This document shows positions 50,202 to 60,304 of a stretch of DNA of 64,000 nucleotides, one piece after another; positions within the stretch are counted from its first letter, which is position 1; each line of letters starts with the position of its first letter. The notes under the pieces were generated by a model. It made no database searches. It worked only from the letters and a program-made list of their open reading frames with translations, and was not told where the DNA came from. Position numbers and translations under genes: made by a program. Source of the stretch: Kosakonia arachidis (lineage in GTDB: Bacteria > Pseudomonadota > Gammaproteobacteria > Enterobacterales > Enterobacteriaceae); contig NZ_FPAU01000001.1 in NCBI RefSeq assembly GCF_900116535.1, positions 1,103,218-1,167,217 of the forward strand, in the 5' to 3' direction.

Positions 50202-51614
50202 TTACAGAACGTGGACAGAGGCGGTGTTTGTGGTGCCGCTCGGAACCAGCGCGCCAGAAACCATAACCACGACGTCGCCTTTGCAGGCCAGGCCGCTTTG
50301 CAGCGCCACTTCTTTGCCCAGACGGTAGAAATCGTCGGTAGAGGAGATCTCTTTCACCAGTTGTGCGACAACGCCTTTACTCAGCACCAGCTGACGAGCA
50401 GTGAGTTCGTTAGTTGTCAGCGCCAGGATGGTCGCATCCGGGAAGTATTTACGCACAGCGCGTGCGGATTTACCGCCCTGAGTCGCTACCACAATCAGCG
50501 GTGCTTCCAGTTTTTCTGCGGTTTCAACAGCACCCCGGCAAACTGCTTCGGTGATGCGCAGCTTGCGGCTGTCGTTGTTGTAGTCCAGACGGCTGGTCAT
50601 TACGCGGTCGGTACGTTCACAGATGGTCGCCATGATGCCAACGGCTTCCAGCGGGTATTTACCTTTCGCAGATTCACCGGACAGCATCACTGCATCAGTA
50701 CCGTCCAGGATAGCGTTCGCTACGTCACCTGCTTCCGCACGAGTCGGACGCGGGTTTTTGATCATTGAGTCGAGCATCTGGGTCGCAGTGATAACCACTT
50801 TACGTGCACGGATACATTTCTCGATCATCATCTTCTGCGCGAAGATCACTTCTTCAACCGGGATTTCAACGCCCAGGTCGCCACGAGCAACCATGATACC
50901 GTCAGATGCTTCGAGGATTTCGTCGAAGTTGTTCAGGCCTTCCTGGTTTTCGATTTTGGAGATGATCTGGATGTTTTCGCCACCGTGCGCTTTAAGATGC
51001 TCGCGGATTTCAACAACATCAGAACGCTTACGGATGAAAGATGCTGCAACGAAATCAACGCCTTGCTCGCAGCCAAAGATCAGGTCCTGCTTATCTTTTT
51101 CAGCCAGCGCCGGCAGAGCGATGGAAACGCCCGGCAGGTTAACGCCTTTGTTTTCACCCAGGTCTCCGTTGTTCAGAACCTTACAGACAACCTTGTTACC
51201 TTCGATTGCAGTCACTTCCATGCCGATCAGGCCATCATCCACCAGAACGGTGTTGCCGACGCTCAGGTCATTGGCGAAACCTTCATAGGTCACAGCAACC
51301 GTTTCGGTGTTACCGACCACGGATTTGTCAGTGGTAAAGGTGAAGGTTTGACCCGCTTTGAGGGAGACGTCATTACCGCCTTCCAGCTTAATAGTGCGGA
51401 TTTCCGGGCCCTTGGTGTCCAGCAGAATTGCCGCTGTTTTACCGGTTTTGCTCAATACGTTGCGCAGGTTTTTGATGCGCTGGCCGTGTTCAGTATAGTC
51501 ACCGTGAGAGAAGTTTAAACGCATGACGTTCATGCCCGCGTCCAGCATTTTCGCCAACATCTCTTCGGATTCGGTTTTCGGACCGATGGTGCAAACAATT
51601 TTGGTCTTTTTCAT
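50202..51614 (-). CDS. pykF: pyruvate kinase I
   Basis: 470 residues, E. coli length. It converts PEP and ADP to pyruvate and ATP; fructose 1,6-bisphosphate activates it. Start at ATG 51614 ([16 protein letters not shown]); upstream in-frame starts run through the leader. Active-site signature [14 protein letters not shown] and substrate motif [20 protein letters not shown]-site C-domain with [11 protein letters not shown] at the end. A Cra-type operator lies 218-229 bp upstream, matching Cra repression of glycolysis in E. coli, opposite to ppsA in this window. Confidence 0.98.
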   Translation of the reverse strand: MKKTKIVCTIGPKTESEEMLAKMLDAGMNVMRLNFSHGDYTEHGQRIKNLRNVLSKTGKTAAILLDTKGPEIRTIKLEGGNDVSLKAGQTFTFTTDKSVVGNTETVAVTYEGFANDLSVGNTVLVDDGLIGMEVTAIEGNKVVCKVLNNGDLGENKGVNLPGVSIALPALAEKDKQDLIFGCEQGVDFVAASFIRKRSDVVEIREHLKAHGGENIQIISKIENQEGLNNFDEILEASDGIMVARGDLGVEIPVEEVIFAQKMMIEKCIRARKVVITATQMLDSMIKNPRPTRAEAGDVANAILDGTDAVMLSGESAKGKYPLEAVGIMATICERTDRVMTSRLDYNNDSRKLRITEAVCRGAVETAEKLEAPLIVVATQGGKSARAVRKYFPDATILALTTNELTARQLVLSKGVVAQLVKEISSTDDFYRLGKEVALQSGLACKGDVVVMVSGALVPSGTTNTASVHVL

Positions 51615-51831
51615 GACAGTTCTGGTCTTTAAGTTTGAGTTGAGAAGGATTGGGAATTCACGCTCCGGCTGACGCACAACGGCCCCGGAGTCAAACATGT
51701 GTTACGAAAAGAGCGATGCCACTGCCTAAGGATAGGTGACATCAAAAAAGCGTGCAGAGTAATGTGTGCCTGAGTTTCAGCCCAACAGGGAAAGGTATGA
51801 TTTAAGTTTGGCGTTTTACAGTTCAATCAGC

Positions 51832-51843
51832 TGAAACCATTCA
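51832..51843. promoter_or_regulatory. Cra (FruR) operator of pykF
   Basis: TGAAACCATTCA differs from the consensus TGAAWCGNTTCA at one position. It lies in the long pykF leader/promoter region as in E. coli, where Cra represses pykF when fructose phosphates are low. Confidence 0.75.
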
Positions 51844-52566
51844 AATGTGAATAGGCGGCTATTATACGCCAATTTTCAGCGAAAAGGAAAATGAAAACGG
51901 CGTTTCAAAAATCATCTGTGCAGTTTCACAACGAAGTGTTATCAACGTGTTAAGTTCACACAAAAATAAAATCCGCAGATTTACCGCCGAAATTGCACTT
52001 TTACTGCCAAACGGATAAAAGCAGGGCTAATCTGCGCCCGGGGATCACAAATTTGAACGCATAAAATATCTACAAGAGAAACACGTTAAGTGTGTACGCT
52101 GTAACGTTTTAGTGAGGTTATTTAGCGATTCAGGATACCTAATGCCTGCTCGTGCAAAAATGGGCTGCTGGAAGCGAGGATATGACTGCTTGATCCCGGT
52201 CTCCCGCCATCTAAAGTTGTCACCACGCCGCTTGCCTGCTCGCCATCGATCACCGGGTCGGGAGCGAACCCCTTCTTTTGCTTTGCTGTCGACATGCAGA
52301 TTGGTTTGCGCATGAAAACCCGGCCGTGTTTGTTGATCCGCCGCATCGGCCAGCTCAAGCGCAAAAAGCGCTACCACGCACAATATAATGCATTGCGCAA
52401 CACTCCGGTGTTTTGTTTGAACGCTGGAACAGGTTTTTTCCGAACGTCGAATCGCTGGTTGTAGCATACCCCAATGACAGGGTATTGATTGTATACGATA
52501 AAGATTGCGCACATAGCGGCTTATATGTATTTTTATGCATATTATTTGCATAAAAAGGTGGTATGT
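51844..52566. other. non-coding or unresolved stretch between pykF and the ABC transporter
   Basis: About 720 bp. Two overlapping minus-strand frames (52045-52638 and 52122-52364) are open but have no ribosome site, no family resemblance and conflict with each other, so I do not call them. The last 100 bp before the substrate-binding gene are AT-rich and should contain its promoter. K-12 carries unrelated ydh genes in this interval. Confidence 0.4.
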
Positions 52567-53334
52567 ATGTTCAGGAAGTGGATACAGGCAGGTTGTCTTT
52601 TTGCTGCGCTGGCGAGCAGCGCGTTTGCTGCTCAGCAAACTTACGTGGTGGGCGCAGGGGGAACATATCGTCCGTTTGAGTTTGAAAACAGCCAGAAGCA
52701 GTTAGAAGGCTTTGATATCGATATCATTAAAGCCATCGCTAAAGCCGAGGATTTTAATATCAAGCTGATCAACACACCATGGGAAGGGATCTTCGCTACG
52801 CTGGGTTCGGGCGATCGCGACATCATTATTTCCGGCATTACCATTACTGACAAACGCAAGCAGATGGTTGATTTTTCCGCACCTTACTTTCCAGCGGAGC
52901 AGTCGATCGTGGTTCCGGCTAACTCAAAAGTGACCTCGCTGGTATCGTTGAAAGATGAGAAAGTCGGCGTTGTAAACTCCAGTACCGGCGATATCGTTGT
53001 TTCAGACGTGTTGGGGAAAAACAGCACAGCGATTAAACGTTTTGATAATACGCCGCTGATGCTGCAAGAGTTGTTCGAAGGTGGTGTCAGCGCGGCTGTG
53101 GGCGATGTTGGCGTGGTGAAGTATTACATCAAACAGCACCCGGAAAAACAGTTCAAATTGGTACCAGACGCGAAGTTTGAACGTCAATATTTTGGTATTG
53201 CGGTGGCGAAAGGGAATACCGAATTGCAGGCGAAAATTAACAGCGGCCTGAAGAAAATTGTGGCTGACGGTACCTACGCCAAAATTTATAAAACCTGGTT
53301 TGACGACCACGAGCCTGAATTACCTGCACAATAA
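52567..53334 (+). CDS. polar amino-acid ABC transporter, substrate-binding protein
   Basis: 255 residues. Signal peptide residues 1-22 (MFRKWIQAGCLFAALASSAF), then a family 3 periplasmic binding protein: GTYRPFEFENSQKQLEGFDI, WEGIFATLGSGDRDIIISG, and a C-lobe with GDVGVVKYYIK. Closest in style to glutamine/histidine/arginine binding proteins; ligand not determined. ATG 52567 follows AAGGTGG; the more upstream in-frame ATG (52489) precedes the signal peptide without support. First of a three-gene transporter operon absent from this position in K-12. Confidence 0.9.
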   Translation: MFRKWIQAGCLFAALASSAFAAQQTYVVGAGGTYRPFEFENSQKQLEGFDIDIIKAIAKAEDFNIKLINTPWEGIFATLGSGDRDIIISGITITDKRKQMVDFSAPYFPAEQSIVVPANSKVTSLVSLKDEKVGVVNSSTGDIVVSDVLGKNSTAIKRFDNTPLMLQELFEGGVSAAVGDVGVVKYYIKQHPEKQFKLVPDAKFERQYFGIAVAKGNTELQAKINSGLKKIVADGTYAKIYKTWFDDHEPELPAQ

Positions 53335-53401
53335 CACTTCGCTTTTTTTATTCCGGCTACCGTGAACATTCCGGTAGCCGTCATTTTTTCAGGAATGACT
53401 T

Positions 53402-54166
53402 ATGTCGGGATTCCGTTGGGAAATAATCCAGGAGTACGCGCCGTTGTTTACGGAAGGTGCCTGGATGACCATCAAATGCACGATTATCTGCGTTATTTTA
53501 GGCACGTTTTGGGGGCTCACGCTCGGCCTTGGCCGCATGGCGCAGGCCGAACACGGGCCATGGAAATATCTGTTGCGCTATCTGGTACAATTTCCGGTGC
53601 GTTTTTATGTCAGCGCTATTCGCGGTACGCCGCTGTTTGTGCAGATTATGGTCGTGCATTTTGCGCTGGTGCCGCTGTTCATCAACCCGCGTGACGGCAT
53701 TCTGGTGACCAGCGGGATCATGAGCAGTGACCTGGCGCGAGGGTTGCGCTCCGACTATGGTGCGTTTCTCTCCTGCATCGTCGCCATTACGCTCAATGCC
53801 GGTGCCTATGTGTCGGAGATCTTCCGCGCGGGTATTCAGTCTATCGATCGGGGGCAGATGGAGGCCTCACGTGCGCTGGGTATGCCGTGGTGGAAGACGA
53901 TGCGTAAAGTGATCTTGCCGCAGGCGTTCCGTCGCATTCTGCCACCGTTGGGTAATAACGCCATTGCTATTGTTAAAGATTCATCACTGGCTTCGGCGAT
54001 TGGTCTTGCGGATCTGGCCTATGCTGCCCGCACAGTTTCTGGTGCGTATGCCACCTACTGGGAACCCTACCTGACCATTTCACTGGTCTACTGGGCGATC
54101 ACCTTCCTACTTGCGCAACTGGTTAACCGACTGGAAAAGAGGTTTGGCAAAAGTGATTCACATTAA
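53402..54166 (+). CDS. polar amino-acid ABC transporter, permease
   Basis: 254 residues, about five membrane helices, HisMQ/GlnP family. The permease coupling signature is [20 protein letters not shown] (about residues 157-176), followed by the conserved [13 protein letters not shown]. It should form a homodimer, since only one permease gene is present. ATG 53402 follows TCAGGAATGACTT. It ends 14 bp inside the start of the ATPase gene. Confidence 0.9.
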   Translation: MSGFRWEIIQEYAPLFTEGAWMTIKCTIICVILGTFWGLTLGLGRMAQAEHGPWKYLLRYLVQFPVRFYVSAIRGTPLFVQIMVVHFALVPLFINPRDGILVTSGIMSSDLARGLRSDYGAFLSCIVAITLNAGAYVSEIFRAGIQSIDRGQMEASRALGMPWWKTMRKVILPQAFRRILPPLGNNAIAIVKDSSLASAIGLADLAYAARTVSGAYATYWEPYLTISLVYWAITFLLAQLVNRLEKRFGKSDSH

Positions 54167-54875
54167 AAACCTGCATAAACATTTTGGCGAAAACCCTGTT
54201 TTGCGAGGCATCAGTTGCGATATCAAGCCAAAAGAAGTGGTGTGTGTGATTGGGCCGTCCGGTTCGGGGAAAAGTACCTTTCTGCGCTGTATGAACGGGC
54301 TGGAGTCGGTGAGTGAAGGTGCCGTTGAGGTTAATGGCTTTGCGATCCACAATCCGAAAACCGATATCAACAAGCTGCGCGAAAGTGTCGGCATGGTTTT
54401 CCAGCGTTTCAATTTGTTCCCGCATATGACGGTGCTGGATAATCTGACAATGGCACCTGTGAACCTGAAGGGCATGAAACGCGCTGAGGCCGTCGTCCTG
54501 GCGGAAAACCTGCTGGCGAAAGTCGGGTTGAGTGACAAACGTGATGCCTGGCCGGCGAGTCTTTCAGGCGGGCAACAGCAGCGCGTGGCTATTGCCCGCG
54601 CACTGGCGATGAATCCATCAATTATGCTGTTTGATGAACCGACATCGGCGCTCGATCCGGAGCTGGTGGGTGATGTATTGCAGGTGATGAAAACGCTGGC
54701 AATGGAAGGGATGACGATGGTCATCGTCACTCATGAAATGGGCTTTGCCCGTGAAGTGGCGGATCGGGTGATATTCATCGATCAGGGCGTGATCCAGGAA
54801 GAGGGCCCACCGCAGCAGATTTTCACCGCCCCTACTCATCCCCGGACCGCCGAATTCCTCAGTAAAGTTCTTTGA
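54153..54875 (+). CDS. polar amino-acid ABC transporter, ATP-binding protein
   Basis: 240 residues from a GTG start at 54153 ([12 protein letters not shown]), the usual GlnQ/HisP length. An upstream in-frame ATG (54111) lies inside the permease and adds no family sequence. Walker [10 protein letters not shown] (32-40), Q-loop [12 protein letters not shown], signature LSGGQQQRV, Walker [13 protein letters not shown], switch His in [13 protein letters not shown] at 54138-54142 is its ribosome site. Followed at once by a terminator. Confidence 0.92.
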   Translation: MIHIKNLHKHFGENPVLRGISCDIKPKEVVCVIGPSGSGKSTFLRCMNGLESVSEGAVEVNGFAIHNPKTDINKLRESVGMVFQRFNLFPHMTVLDNLTMAPVNLKGMKRAEAVVLAENLLAKVGLSDKRDAWPASLSGGQQQRVAIARALAMNPSIMLFDEPTSALDPELVGDVLQVMKTLAMEGMTMVIVTHEMGFAREVADRVIFIDQGVIQEEGPPQQIFTAPTHPRTAEFLSKVL

Positions 54876-54880
54876 CATCA

Positions 54881-54905
54881 AGCTCTCTACGGAGGGCTTT
54901 TTTGT
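54881..54905 (+). terminator. intrinsic terminator of the ABC transporter operon
   Basis: AGCTCTC-TACG-GAGGGCTTTTTT: seven-pair stem with one G-T pair and a six-T run, 6 bp after the stop. Confidence 0.85.
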
Positions 54906-55055
54906 TTTCCGATGACAGAAAGTGCAAAGCGTGCAATCGGACGGCGGTGGATACTGCAACGCGCCATACTTAAACGACGGTGTGGGAGCAACAACAGGAT
55001 CACAATCGGATGCTATCACTTTGTATCAAGTCTGAAGAATAAACGGAGAACAACC

Positions 55056-56111
55056 ATGACGATGAAAGTCCTCGGCTATGCCGCACAGTCAGATAAAGCC
55101 CCGCTGGCGCCTTTCCACTTTGAGCGTCGCGACCCGCGGGCAGATGATGTGGTGATTGATATTCTTTATTGTGGCGTTTGCCATTCCGATCTTCACCAGG
55201 CCCGTAACGATTGGGGGTTCAGCCAGTATCCCATCGTGCCGGGTCACGAAATTATTGGTCGCGTTGTGTCTGCGGGTGCGAGTGTCAGCAAATTTAAACC
55301 CGGCGATTTAGTTGGCGTTGGCTGTATGGTCGATTCCTGTCGTGAATGTAACCCCTGCAAACAGGGGCTTGAACAATATTGCGAAGAAGGGTGCGTTCAG
55401 ACCTATAACGGCATTGACCGGCACGATCACCGCCCTACGTTTGGTGGCTATTCGCAATTGATCGTCTGCTCGCAAGATTTTGTGTTGCGCATCCCGGACA
55501 ACCTCAATGCGCAAGCAGTCGCACCGCTGCTGTGCGCCGGGATCACCACCTGGTCACCACTGCGCCGTTGGGGAGTGAAAAAAGGCAGTAAAGTGGCGGT
55601 GATCGGCCTTGGCGGGCTGGGGCACATGGCGCTGAAACTGGCCCATGCGCTGGGTGCGGAAGTGACGCTGTTTACCCGATCATCGGGCAAAGAGACAGAT
55701 GCCCGTCGTCTTGGTGCGCACCATGTGGTGCTCTCTACAGACGAAAAACAGATGGAAGCGGTACAAGGGGAGTTTGAGTTGATCATCGATACCGTGCCTT
55801 ACACCCACGATATCAATCCTTATCTGTCAACTCTGACGCTGGATGGCACGCTGGTGTTTGTTGGGCTGCTGGGCGAGCTCGAACCGACCATTAATACTAT
55901 TCCGCTGCTGATTGGGCGCCGTTCAGTTTCCGGCTCTGCGATCGGTGGTATTGCAGAAACTCAGGAAATGCTCGATTTCTGCGGTGAACATAACATTACG
56001 GCCGATTCTGAGCTGATTCGCATGGATGAGATCAACCACGCCTTTGAACGTCTGCTGAAAAGCGATGTGAAGTACCGTTTTGTTATCGATATGAAAACGC
56101 TGAGTGCGTAA
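55056..56111 (+). CDS. zinc-dependent alcohol dehydrogenase, YahK/CAD type
   Basis: 351 residues. NADP-type medium-chain dehydrogenase, probably reducing aldehydes to alcohols. Catalytic zinc ligands Cys in CGVCHSDLH and His in VPGHEIIGRV; structural-zinc cysteines in DSCRECNPCKQGLEQYC; Rossmann motif GLGGLGHMALKLA (about 183-195). Related to E. coli YahK and cinnamyl-alcohol dehydrogenases but clearly distinct. ATG 55056 follows CGGAGAACAACC. An in-frame start at 54912 would add 48 residues across the terminator and is unlikely. Confidence 0.9.
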   Translation: MTMKVLGYAAQSDKAPLAPFHFERRDPRADDVVIDILYCGVCHSDLHQARNDWGFSQYPIVPGHEIIGRVVSAGASVSKFKPGDLVGVGCMVDSCRECNPCKQGLEQYCEEGCVQTYNGIDRHDHRPTFGGYSQLIVCSQDFVLRIPDNLNAQAVAPLLCAGITTWSPLRRWGVKKGSKVAVIGLGGLGHMALKLAHALGAEVTLFTRSSGKETDARRLGAHHVVLSTDEKQMEAVQGEFELIIDTVPYTHDINPYLSTLTLDGTLVFVGLLGELEPTINTIPLLIGRRSVSGSAIGGIAETQEMLDFCGEHNITADSELIRMDEINHAFERLLKSDVKYRFVIDMKTLSA

Positions 56112-56192
56112 ACGTAAAACACGTGCAGGCCGCGTTTGCGGTCTGCTGCGTAATGCAGCGATAAAACGGGAAGTAAAAGGAAAATTTAAGAA

Positions 56193-56269
56193 TGGTGCGT
56201 CCGAATGGACTCGAACCATCGACCCCCACCATGTCAAGGTGGTGCTCTAACCAACTGAGCTACGGACGC
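56193..56269 (-). tRNA. valW: tRNA-Val (GAC)
   Basis: 77 nt with encoded CCA. Minus strand GCGTCCGTAGCTCAGTTGG..., anticodon stem-loop CCACC-TTGACAT-GGTGG, anticodon GAC. Acceptor stem GCGTCCG pairs with CGGACGC. It matches E. coli valW except a compensated T-stem change. Confidence 0.96.
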
Positions 56270-56279
56270 ACTGATAGAA

Positions 56280-56356
56280 TGGTGCGTTCAATTGGACTCG
56301 AACCAACGACCCCCACCATGTCAAGGTGGTGCTCTAACCAACTGAGCTATGAACGC
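56280..56356 (-). tRNA. valV: tRNA-Val (GAC)
   Basis: 77 nt with encoded CCA, 10 bp from the other copy. Minus strand GCGTTCATAGCTCAGTTGG..., same anticodon arm with GAC. Acceptor stem GCGTTCA pairs with TGAACGC. As E. coli valV. The two copies are cotranscribed. Confidence 0.96.
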
Positions 56357-56507
56357 AATGTTGTGGTTGACAACGGGGACGAATATTAGCGGCAGCCTGG
56401 GGATGTGGCAAGGGGAAAATGGCAAATTTATTCCTGAATTCACGCGATTGCGGAACAACTAACCAAAACGCCGGGAAAGTAGCCGCCATCCGGCGGCTAC
56501 TGGCCTG

Positions 56508-57881
56508 CTAATGCGCAGCGCGCTGCAAAATCCGTGCAGAAGTCTGACGTTGCAGGAAGCGCATTCGCAGCATCATTAAAATTGCCGCAGAAGTCAGACC
56601 GATGATAAAGCCCATCCAGAAACCGGCTGGACCCATTCTCGGCACCACTAAATCGGTCAGCGCCAGGATGTAGCCGGAAGGAAGCCCCAGCACCCAGTAA
56701 GCGGTAAACGTGATAAAGAAGATGGATCGTGTATCCTTATAGCCGCGCAGCACGCCGCTGCCAATGACCTGGATTGAATCGGAAATCTGATAAATCGCCG
56801 CCAGCAACATCAGGTGCGACGCCAGCGCCACGACTTGCGGATTATCGTTATACAACAAGGCAATTTGCTCGCGCAGCAGCACGGTGAAAATCGCCGTGAC
56901 TACCGCCATGCAGATGCCGACCATCAACCCTGTACGCGCCGCGATTTGCGCATCAATGGTTGATCCCTGGCCCAGACGGAAACCGACGCGAATTGTCACA
57001 GCAGCGCCAAGCGACATCGGTAGCACGAACATCAGCGAACTAAAGTTGAGGGCAATCTGGTGCCCGGCGACATCAACAATACCCAGCGGTGACACCAGCA
57101 ACGCGACCACCGCAAACAGCGTGACTTCAAAAAACAGCGCCAGCGCAATCGGCATGCCGAGTTGCGTCAGACGCTTTAGTACGTCTATATCCGGTTTCGC
57201 AAAACGCTGGCTCTGCTGAATATCGCGCATGACGCGGGTGCGTTTCACCCACACGCGCATACAGATAAACATCACCCAGTACACCGAGGCGGTGGCTACG
57301 CCGCAACCGATACCGCCCAGTTCAGGCATACCAAAATGGCCGTAGATAAAGATGTAATTCACCGGGATATTCACCAGCAGGCCGAGAAATCCCATCACCA
57401 TGCCGGGCTTGGTACGGGCAAGCCCTTCGCATTGGTTGCGCAGCACCTGGAAGAAGAGATAACCGGGCACGCCCCACAGCAGCGCGCGTAGGTAACCCAC
57501 GGCTTTATTGGCTAACGCCGGGTCGATATTGTTCATCGCACGAATGATATGGCCTGCATTCCACAGCACTATCATCACCAGAATGGAGACGGCGCCTGCC
57601 AGCCAGAATCCCTGGCCGATTTGATGCGCGATGCGATCACGGCGTCCGGAGCCGTTAAGTTGCGCAATTACTGGCGTGAGCGCCAGCAGCAAGCCGTGTC
57701 CAAACAGGATCGCCGGTAGCCAGATTGAGGTACCAATGGCGACGGCAGCCATGTCCGTGGCGCTATAGCCACCTGCCATCACCGTATCAACGAAGCCCAT
57801 AGAGGTCTGGGCCACCTGTGCGAAAATAACTGGCACGGCAAGAGCCAGTAACTGACGCGCTTCTGCTACATACTTCTGCAC
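56508..57881 (-). CDS. mdtK: MATE multidrug/Na+ antiporter MdtK (NorM)
   Basis: 457 residues with 12 membrane helices, the E. coli length. Exports fluoroquinolones, acriflavine and other cations in exchange for Na+ or H+. Family motifs [20 protein letters not shown] near residue 20 and GWFxxG-like repeats in both halves; the acidic residue of the C-half cavity is in [23 protein letters not shown] 57881; divergent from ribE with a 310-bp intergenic region. Located after valVW as in K-12. Confidence 0.95.
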   Translation of the reverse strand: MQKYVAEARQLLALAVPVIFAQVAQTSMGFVDTVMAGGYSATDMAAVAIGTSIWLPAILFGHGLLLALTPVIAQLNGSGRRDRIAHQIGQGFWLAGAVSILVMIVLWNAGHIIRAMNNIDPALANKAVGYLRALLWGVPGYLFFQVLRNQCEGLARTKPGMVMGFLGLLVNIPVNYIFIYGHFGMPELGGIGCGVATASVYWVMFICMRVWVKRTRVMRDIQQSQRFAKPDIDVLKRLTQLGMPIALALFFEVTLFAVVALLVSPLGIVDVAGHQIALNFSSLMFVLPMSLGAAVTIRVGFRLGQGSTIDAQIAARTGLMVGICMAVVTAIFTVLLREQIALLYNDNPQVVALASHLMLLAAIYQISDSIQVIGSGVLRGYKDTRSIFFITFTAYWVLGLPSGYILALTDLVVPRMGPAGFWMGFIIGLTSAAILMMLRMRFLQRQTSARILQRAAH

Positions 57882-58193
57882 GTGAACACCTTTATATTGT
57901 TGTTATAAGAAAGAATGGAACGACTTATCAGGAAGGCATTTTCCTTGTGCTAACAAGAATGCCGCAGTGTGAAAAATGCGACATGTGTACAAATCTTACC
58001 TGCTACGGCCTCTTTTTTCCATGTTGGTCATAAAGCAAAATTATTACCGTGCCGGGAGCGGGACGCTTATCTTATCACCAGCCTGGCGGGAAAAGCAGCG
58101 GCGGGGTGAATGAGACTGGCATGGGCTATTTTCACCTGTTATTGTGCGTAAAGAACACGGCTGAGCCGTAGGAATGGAACAGGAGTGGTAAGT

Positions 58194-58829
58194 ATGTTTA
58201 CGGGTATTGTACAGGGTACGGCAAAACTGGTTTCGATTGAGGATAAACCGAATTTCCGCACTCACGTTGTTGAACTTCCTGAAACGATGCTGGAGGGTGT
58301 TGAGACGGGTGCTTCCATTGCTAACAATGGCTGCTGTCTGACCGTGACGGCCATTAATGGTAACCATATTAGTTTCGATCTGATGAAAGAGACACTGCGC
58401 ATTACCAATCTCGGTGAGCTCAATATTGGTGATAGGGTAAACGTTGAGCGCGCAGCAAAATTCAGCGATGAAATTGGCGGCCATTTAATGTCCGGCCATA
58501 TTATGACTACCGCTGAAATCGTTAAAATTCTCACTTCCGAGAATAACCGCCAGATCTGGTTTAAAGTGCAGGATCCGGTATTAATGAAATATATCCTATA
58601 CAAAGGATTTATTGGTATCGACGGTATAAGCCTGACGGTTGGTGAAGTGACAAGCAGCCGTTTCTGCGTGCATCTAATCCCGGAGACGCTGCAACGCACC
58701 ACCCTTGGCGCGAAAAAACTGGGTCACCGCGTCAATATTGAGATCGATCCGCAAACGCAGGCCGTGGTCGATACCGTTGAGCGCGTGCTGGCGGCAAAAG
58801 ATGCCGCTGTTATCAGCAGCGAAGAATAA
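58194..58829 (+). CDS. ribE: riboflavin synthase (alpha chain)
   Basis: 211 residues. Dismutates two 6,7-dimethyl-8-ribityllumazines to riboflavin; a homotrimer of two beta-barrel repeats per chain. [20 protein letters not shown] opens repeat 1 and the [14 protein letters not shown] motif is in repeat 2, with NGCCLTV the matching motif in repeat 1. ATG 58194 preceded by AGGAGTGGTAAGT. The C-terminal tail is shorter than E. coli's. Named ribC in older E. coli maps. Confidence 0.96.
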   Translation: MFTGIVQGTAKLVSIEDKPNFRTHVVELPETMLEGVETGASIANNGCCLTVTAINGNHISFDLMKETLRITNLGELNIGDRVNVERAAKFSDEIGGHLMSGHIMTTAEIVKILTSENNRQIWFKVQDPVLMKYILYKGFIGIDGISLTVGEVTSSRFCVHLIPETLQRTTLGAKKLGHRVNIEIDPQTQAVVDTVERVLAAKDAAVISSEE

Positions 58830-58831
58830 AG

Positions 58832-58855
58832 AAAACCCCGGAAAACCGGGGTTTT
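58832..58855. terminator. bidirectional terminator between ribE and cfa
   Basis: AAAACCCCGG-AAAA-CCGGGGTTTTT: a six-pair GC stem with A-run and T-run flanks, serving ribE and the convergent cfa. Confidence 0.9.
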
Positions 58856-58857
58856 TG

Positions 58858-60006
58858 TTAACGCGGAACGCGCAGGCCGTGTTCTATACCGCGGCTGAAG
58901 ACGACCTGCCACAGCTGAATATCACGCGCGCGGAAAGCGCCTGCACAGGCGTTGAGATAGTAGCTGAACATCCGTTTGAAGCGTTCAGAGTAGTTGTCGG
59001 CAATTAACGGCCATGCGGCAAGAAAACGTTCATACCATGCCATCAGCGTGCGATCGTAATCGGCACCGAAGTTGTGCCAGTCTTCCATCACGAAATGCGA
59101 TTCGCTGGCGTTGGCAATCTGACGTACGGAAGGCAGACAACCATTCGGGAAGATATAGCGGTTGATCCAGGGGTCAACGTTGAGGTCGGTGCGTTTTGAA
59201 CCGATAGTGTGCAGCAGGAAAATCCCGTCCGATTTAAGGTTGCGATCCACCACGCTGAAATAGGTCGCATAATTTTTCGGCCCCACGTGTTCAAACATTC
59301 CGACGGAGACAATACGGTCAAACTGCTCATTCAGATCGCGATAGTCCTGCAGGCGAATATCGACATCCAGTCCTTCACAACGCTGTTGCGCCATTTTTTG
59401 TTGTTCCGCCGAGATCGTTACGCCGACCACGCTGACACCGTAATTCTGTGCCATAAATTGTGCCAGCCCGCCCCAGCCGCAGCCGATATCCAGCACGCGC
59501 ATACCAGGTTTCAGCTTCAGTTTTTCACCGATAAGCGTTAATTTTGCCCGTTGTGCGTCGTCGAGATTTTCTGCGTCTTTCCAGTAGGCGCAAGAGTATT
59601 GCATCTGCGGGTCCAGCATGCGGGTAAACAGATCATTACCAAGGTCGTAATGTTCTTTACCGACAATCCATGCCCGTTTTTTACTTTGCAGATTAAATAA
59701 TCTTGCTCCGGCAATGCGGAGTGTGTCTCTGAAATGGTGAGGCAGTTGTTTTTCCAGTCCGGCGCGCAGCACTTTGGTAAAGAATATATCCAGACGATCG
59801 CATTCCCACCAACCGTCCATATAACTTTCGCCTAGTCCGAGCGAACCTTCCTGTAAAACGCGTTTAAAAAAATCCGGGTTTTTCACCTGGATATCTGAAG
59901 CAGCAGGACCGTTAACGCGGATACCTGCGCGGTTCAGTAATTCGTTTGCTATACGGAACCAATTATCATCCCGTACGCCAACTTCTTCTATACACGATGA
60001 ACTCAT
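58858..60006 (-). CDS. cfa: cyclopropane-fatty-acyl-phospholipid synthase
   Basis: 382 residues, E. coli length. SAM-dependent methylenation of unsaturated acyl chains in membrane lipids, mainly in stationary phase and acid stress. SAM-binding motif VLDIGCGWGGLAQFM (about residues 169-183), KEHYDLGNDLF and FEHVGPKNYATYF. ATG 60006 (MSSSCIEEVGVRDD); the open frame extends 25 codons upstream without support. The 298-bp gap to punC holds the promoter region and a hairpin (60160-60182, ACGGGCAC/GTGCCCGT), which may end punC transcription. Confidence 0.96.
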   Translation of the reverse strand: MSSSCIEEVGVRDDNWFRIANELLNRAGIRVNGPAASDIQVKNPDFFKRVLQEGSLGLGESYMDGWWECDRLDIFFTKVLRAGLEKQLPHHFRDTLRIAGARLFNLQSKKRAWIVGKEHYDLGNDLFTRMLDPQMQYSCAYWKDAENLDDAQRAKLTLIGEKLKLKPGMRVLDIGCGWGGLAQFMAQNYGVSVVGVTISAEQQKMAQQRCEGLDVDIRLQDYRDLNEQFDRIVSVGMFEHVGPKNYATYFSVVDRNLKSDGIFLLHTIGSKRTDLNVDPWINRYIFPNGCLPSVRQIANASESHFVMEDWHNFGADYDRTLMAWYERFLAAWPLIADNYSERFKRMFSYYLNACAGAFRARDIQLWQVVFSRGIEHGLRVPR

Positions 60007-60304
60007 AACTTCTCCATCACTCGCAGTGATCCGAACCTTCAAACAGCGTAGTCGCTTTTTCGGGTTTGTGAGAAATCTCACGGTTTGAGCCGTGAGGCTG
60101 ATATCCGACGTAGAACAGAGGAAGGGAGATCACCCTTGCCGAAAGGCCGTCCCTGGAACAACGGGCACAATCCGGTGCCCGTTACTACATAATATTTATC
60201 GTATTTATTAAAAACCGAAAATTAGTATAGGCCTCAATATTAGGTGATTCAACTTAAAGCTGTTAGCAAACTAATCACTGCGCTATTGATAGTCGCTAAG
60301 GCAA

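Noticed and set aside
52045..52638. 197-codon minus-strand frame upstream of the ABC transporter
   Set aside because: It overlaps the signal peptide of the binding protein, has no ribosome site, no recognisable domain, and a second frame (52122-52364) is equally open.
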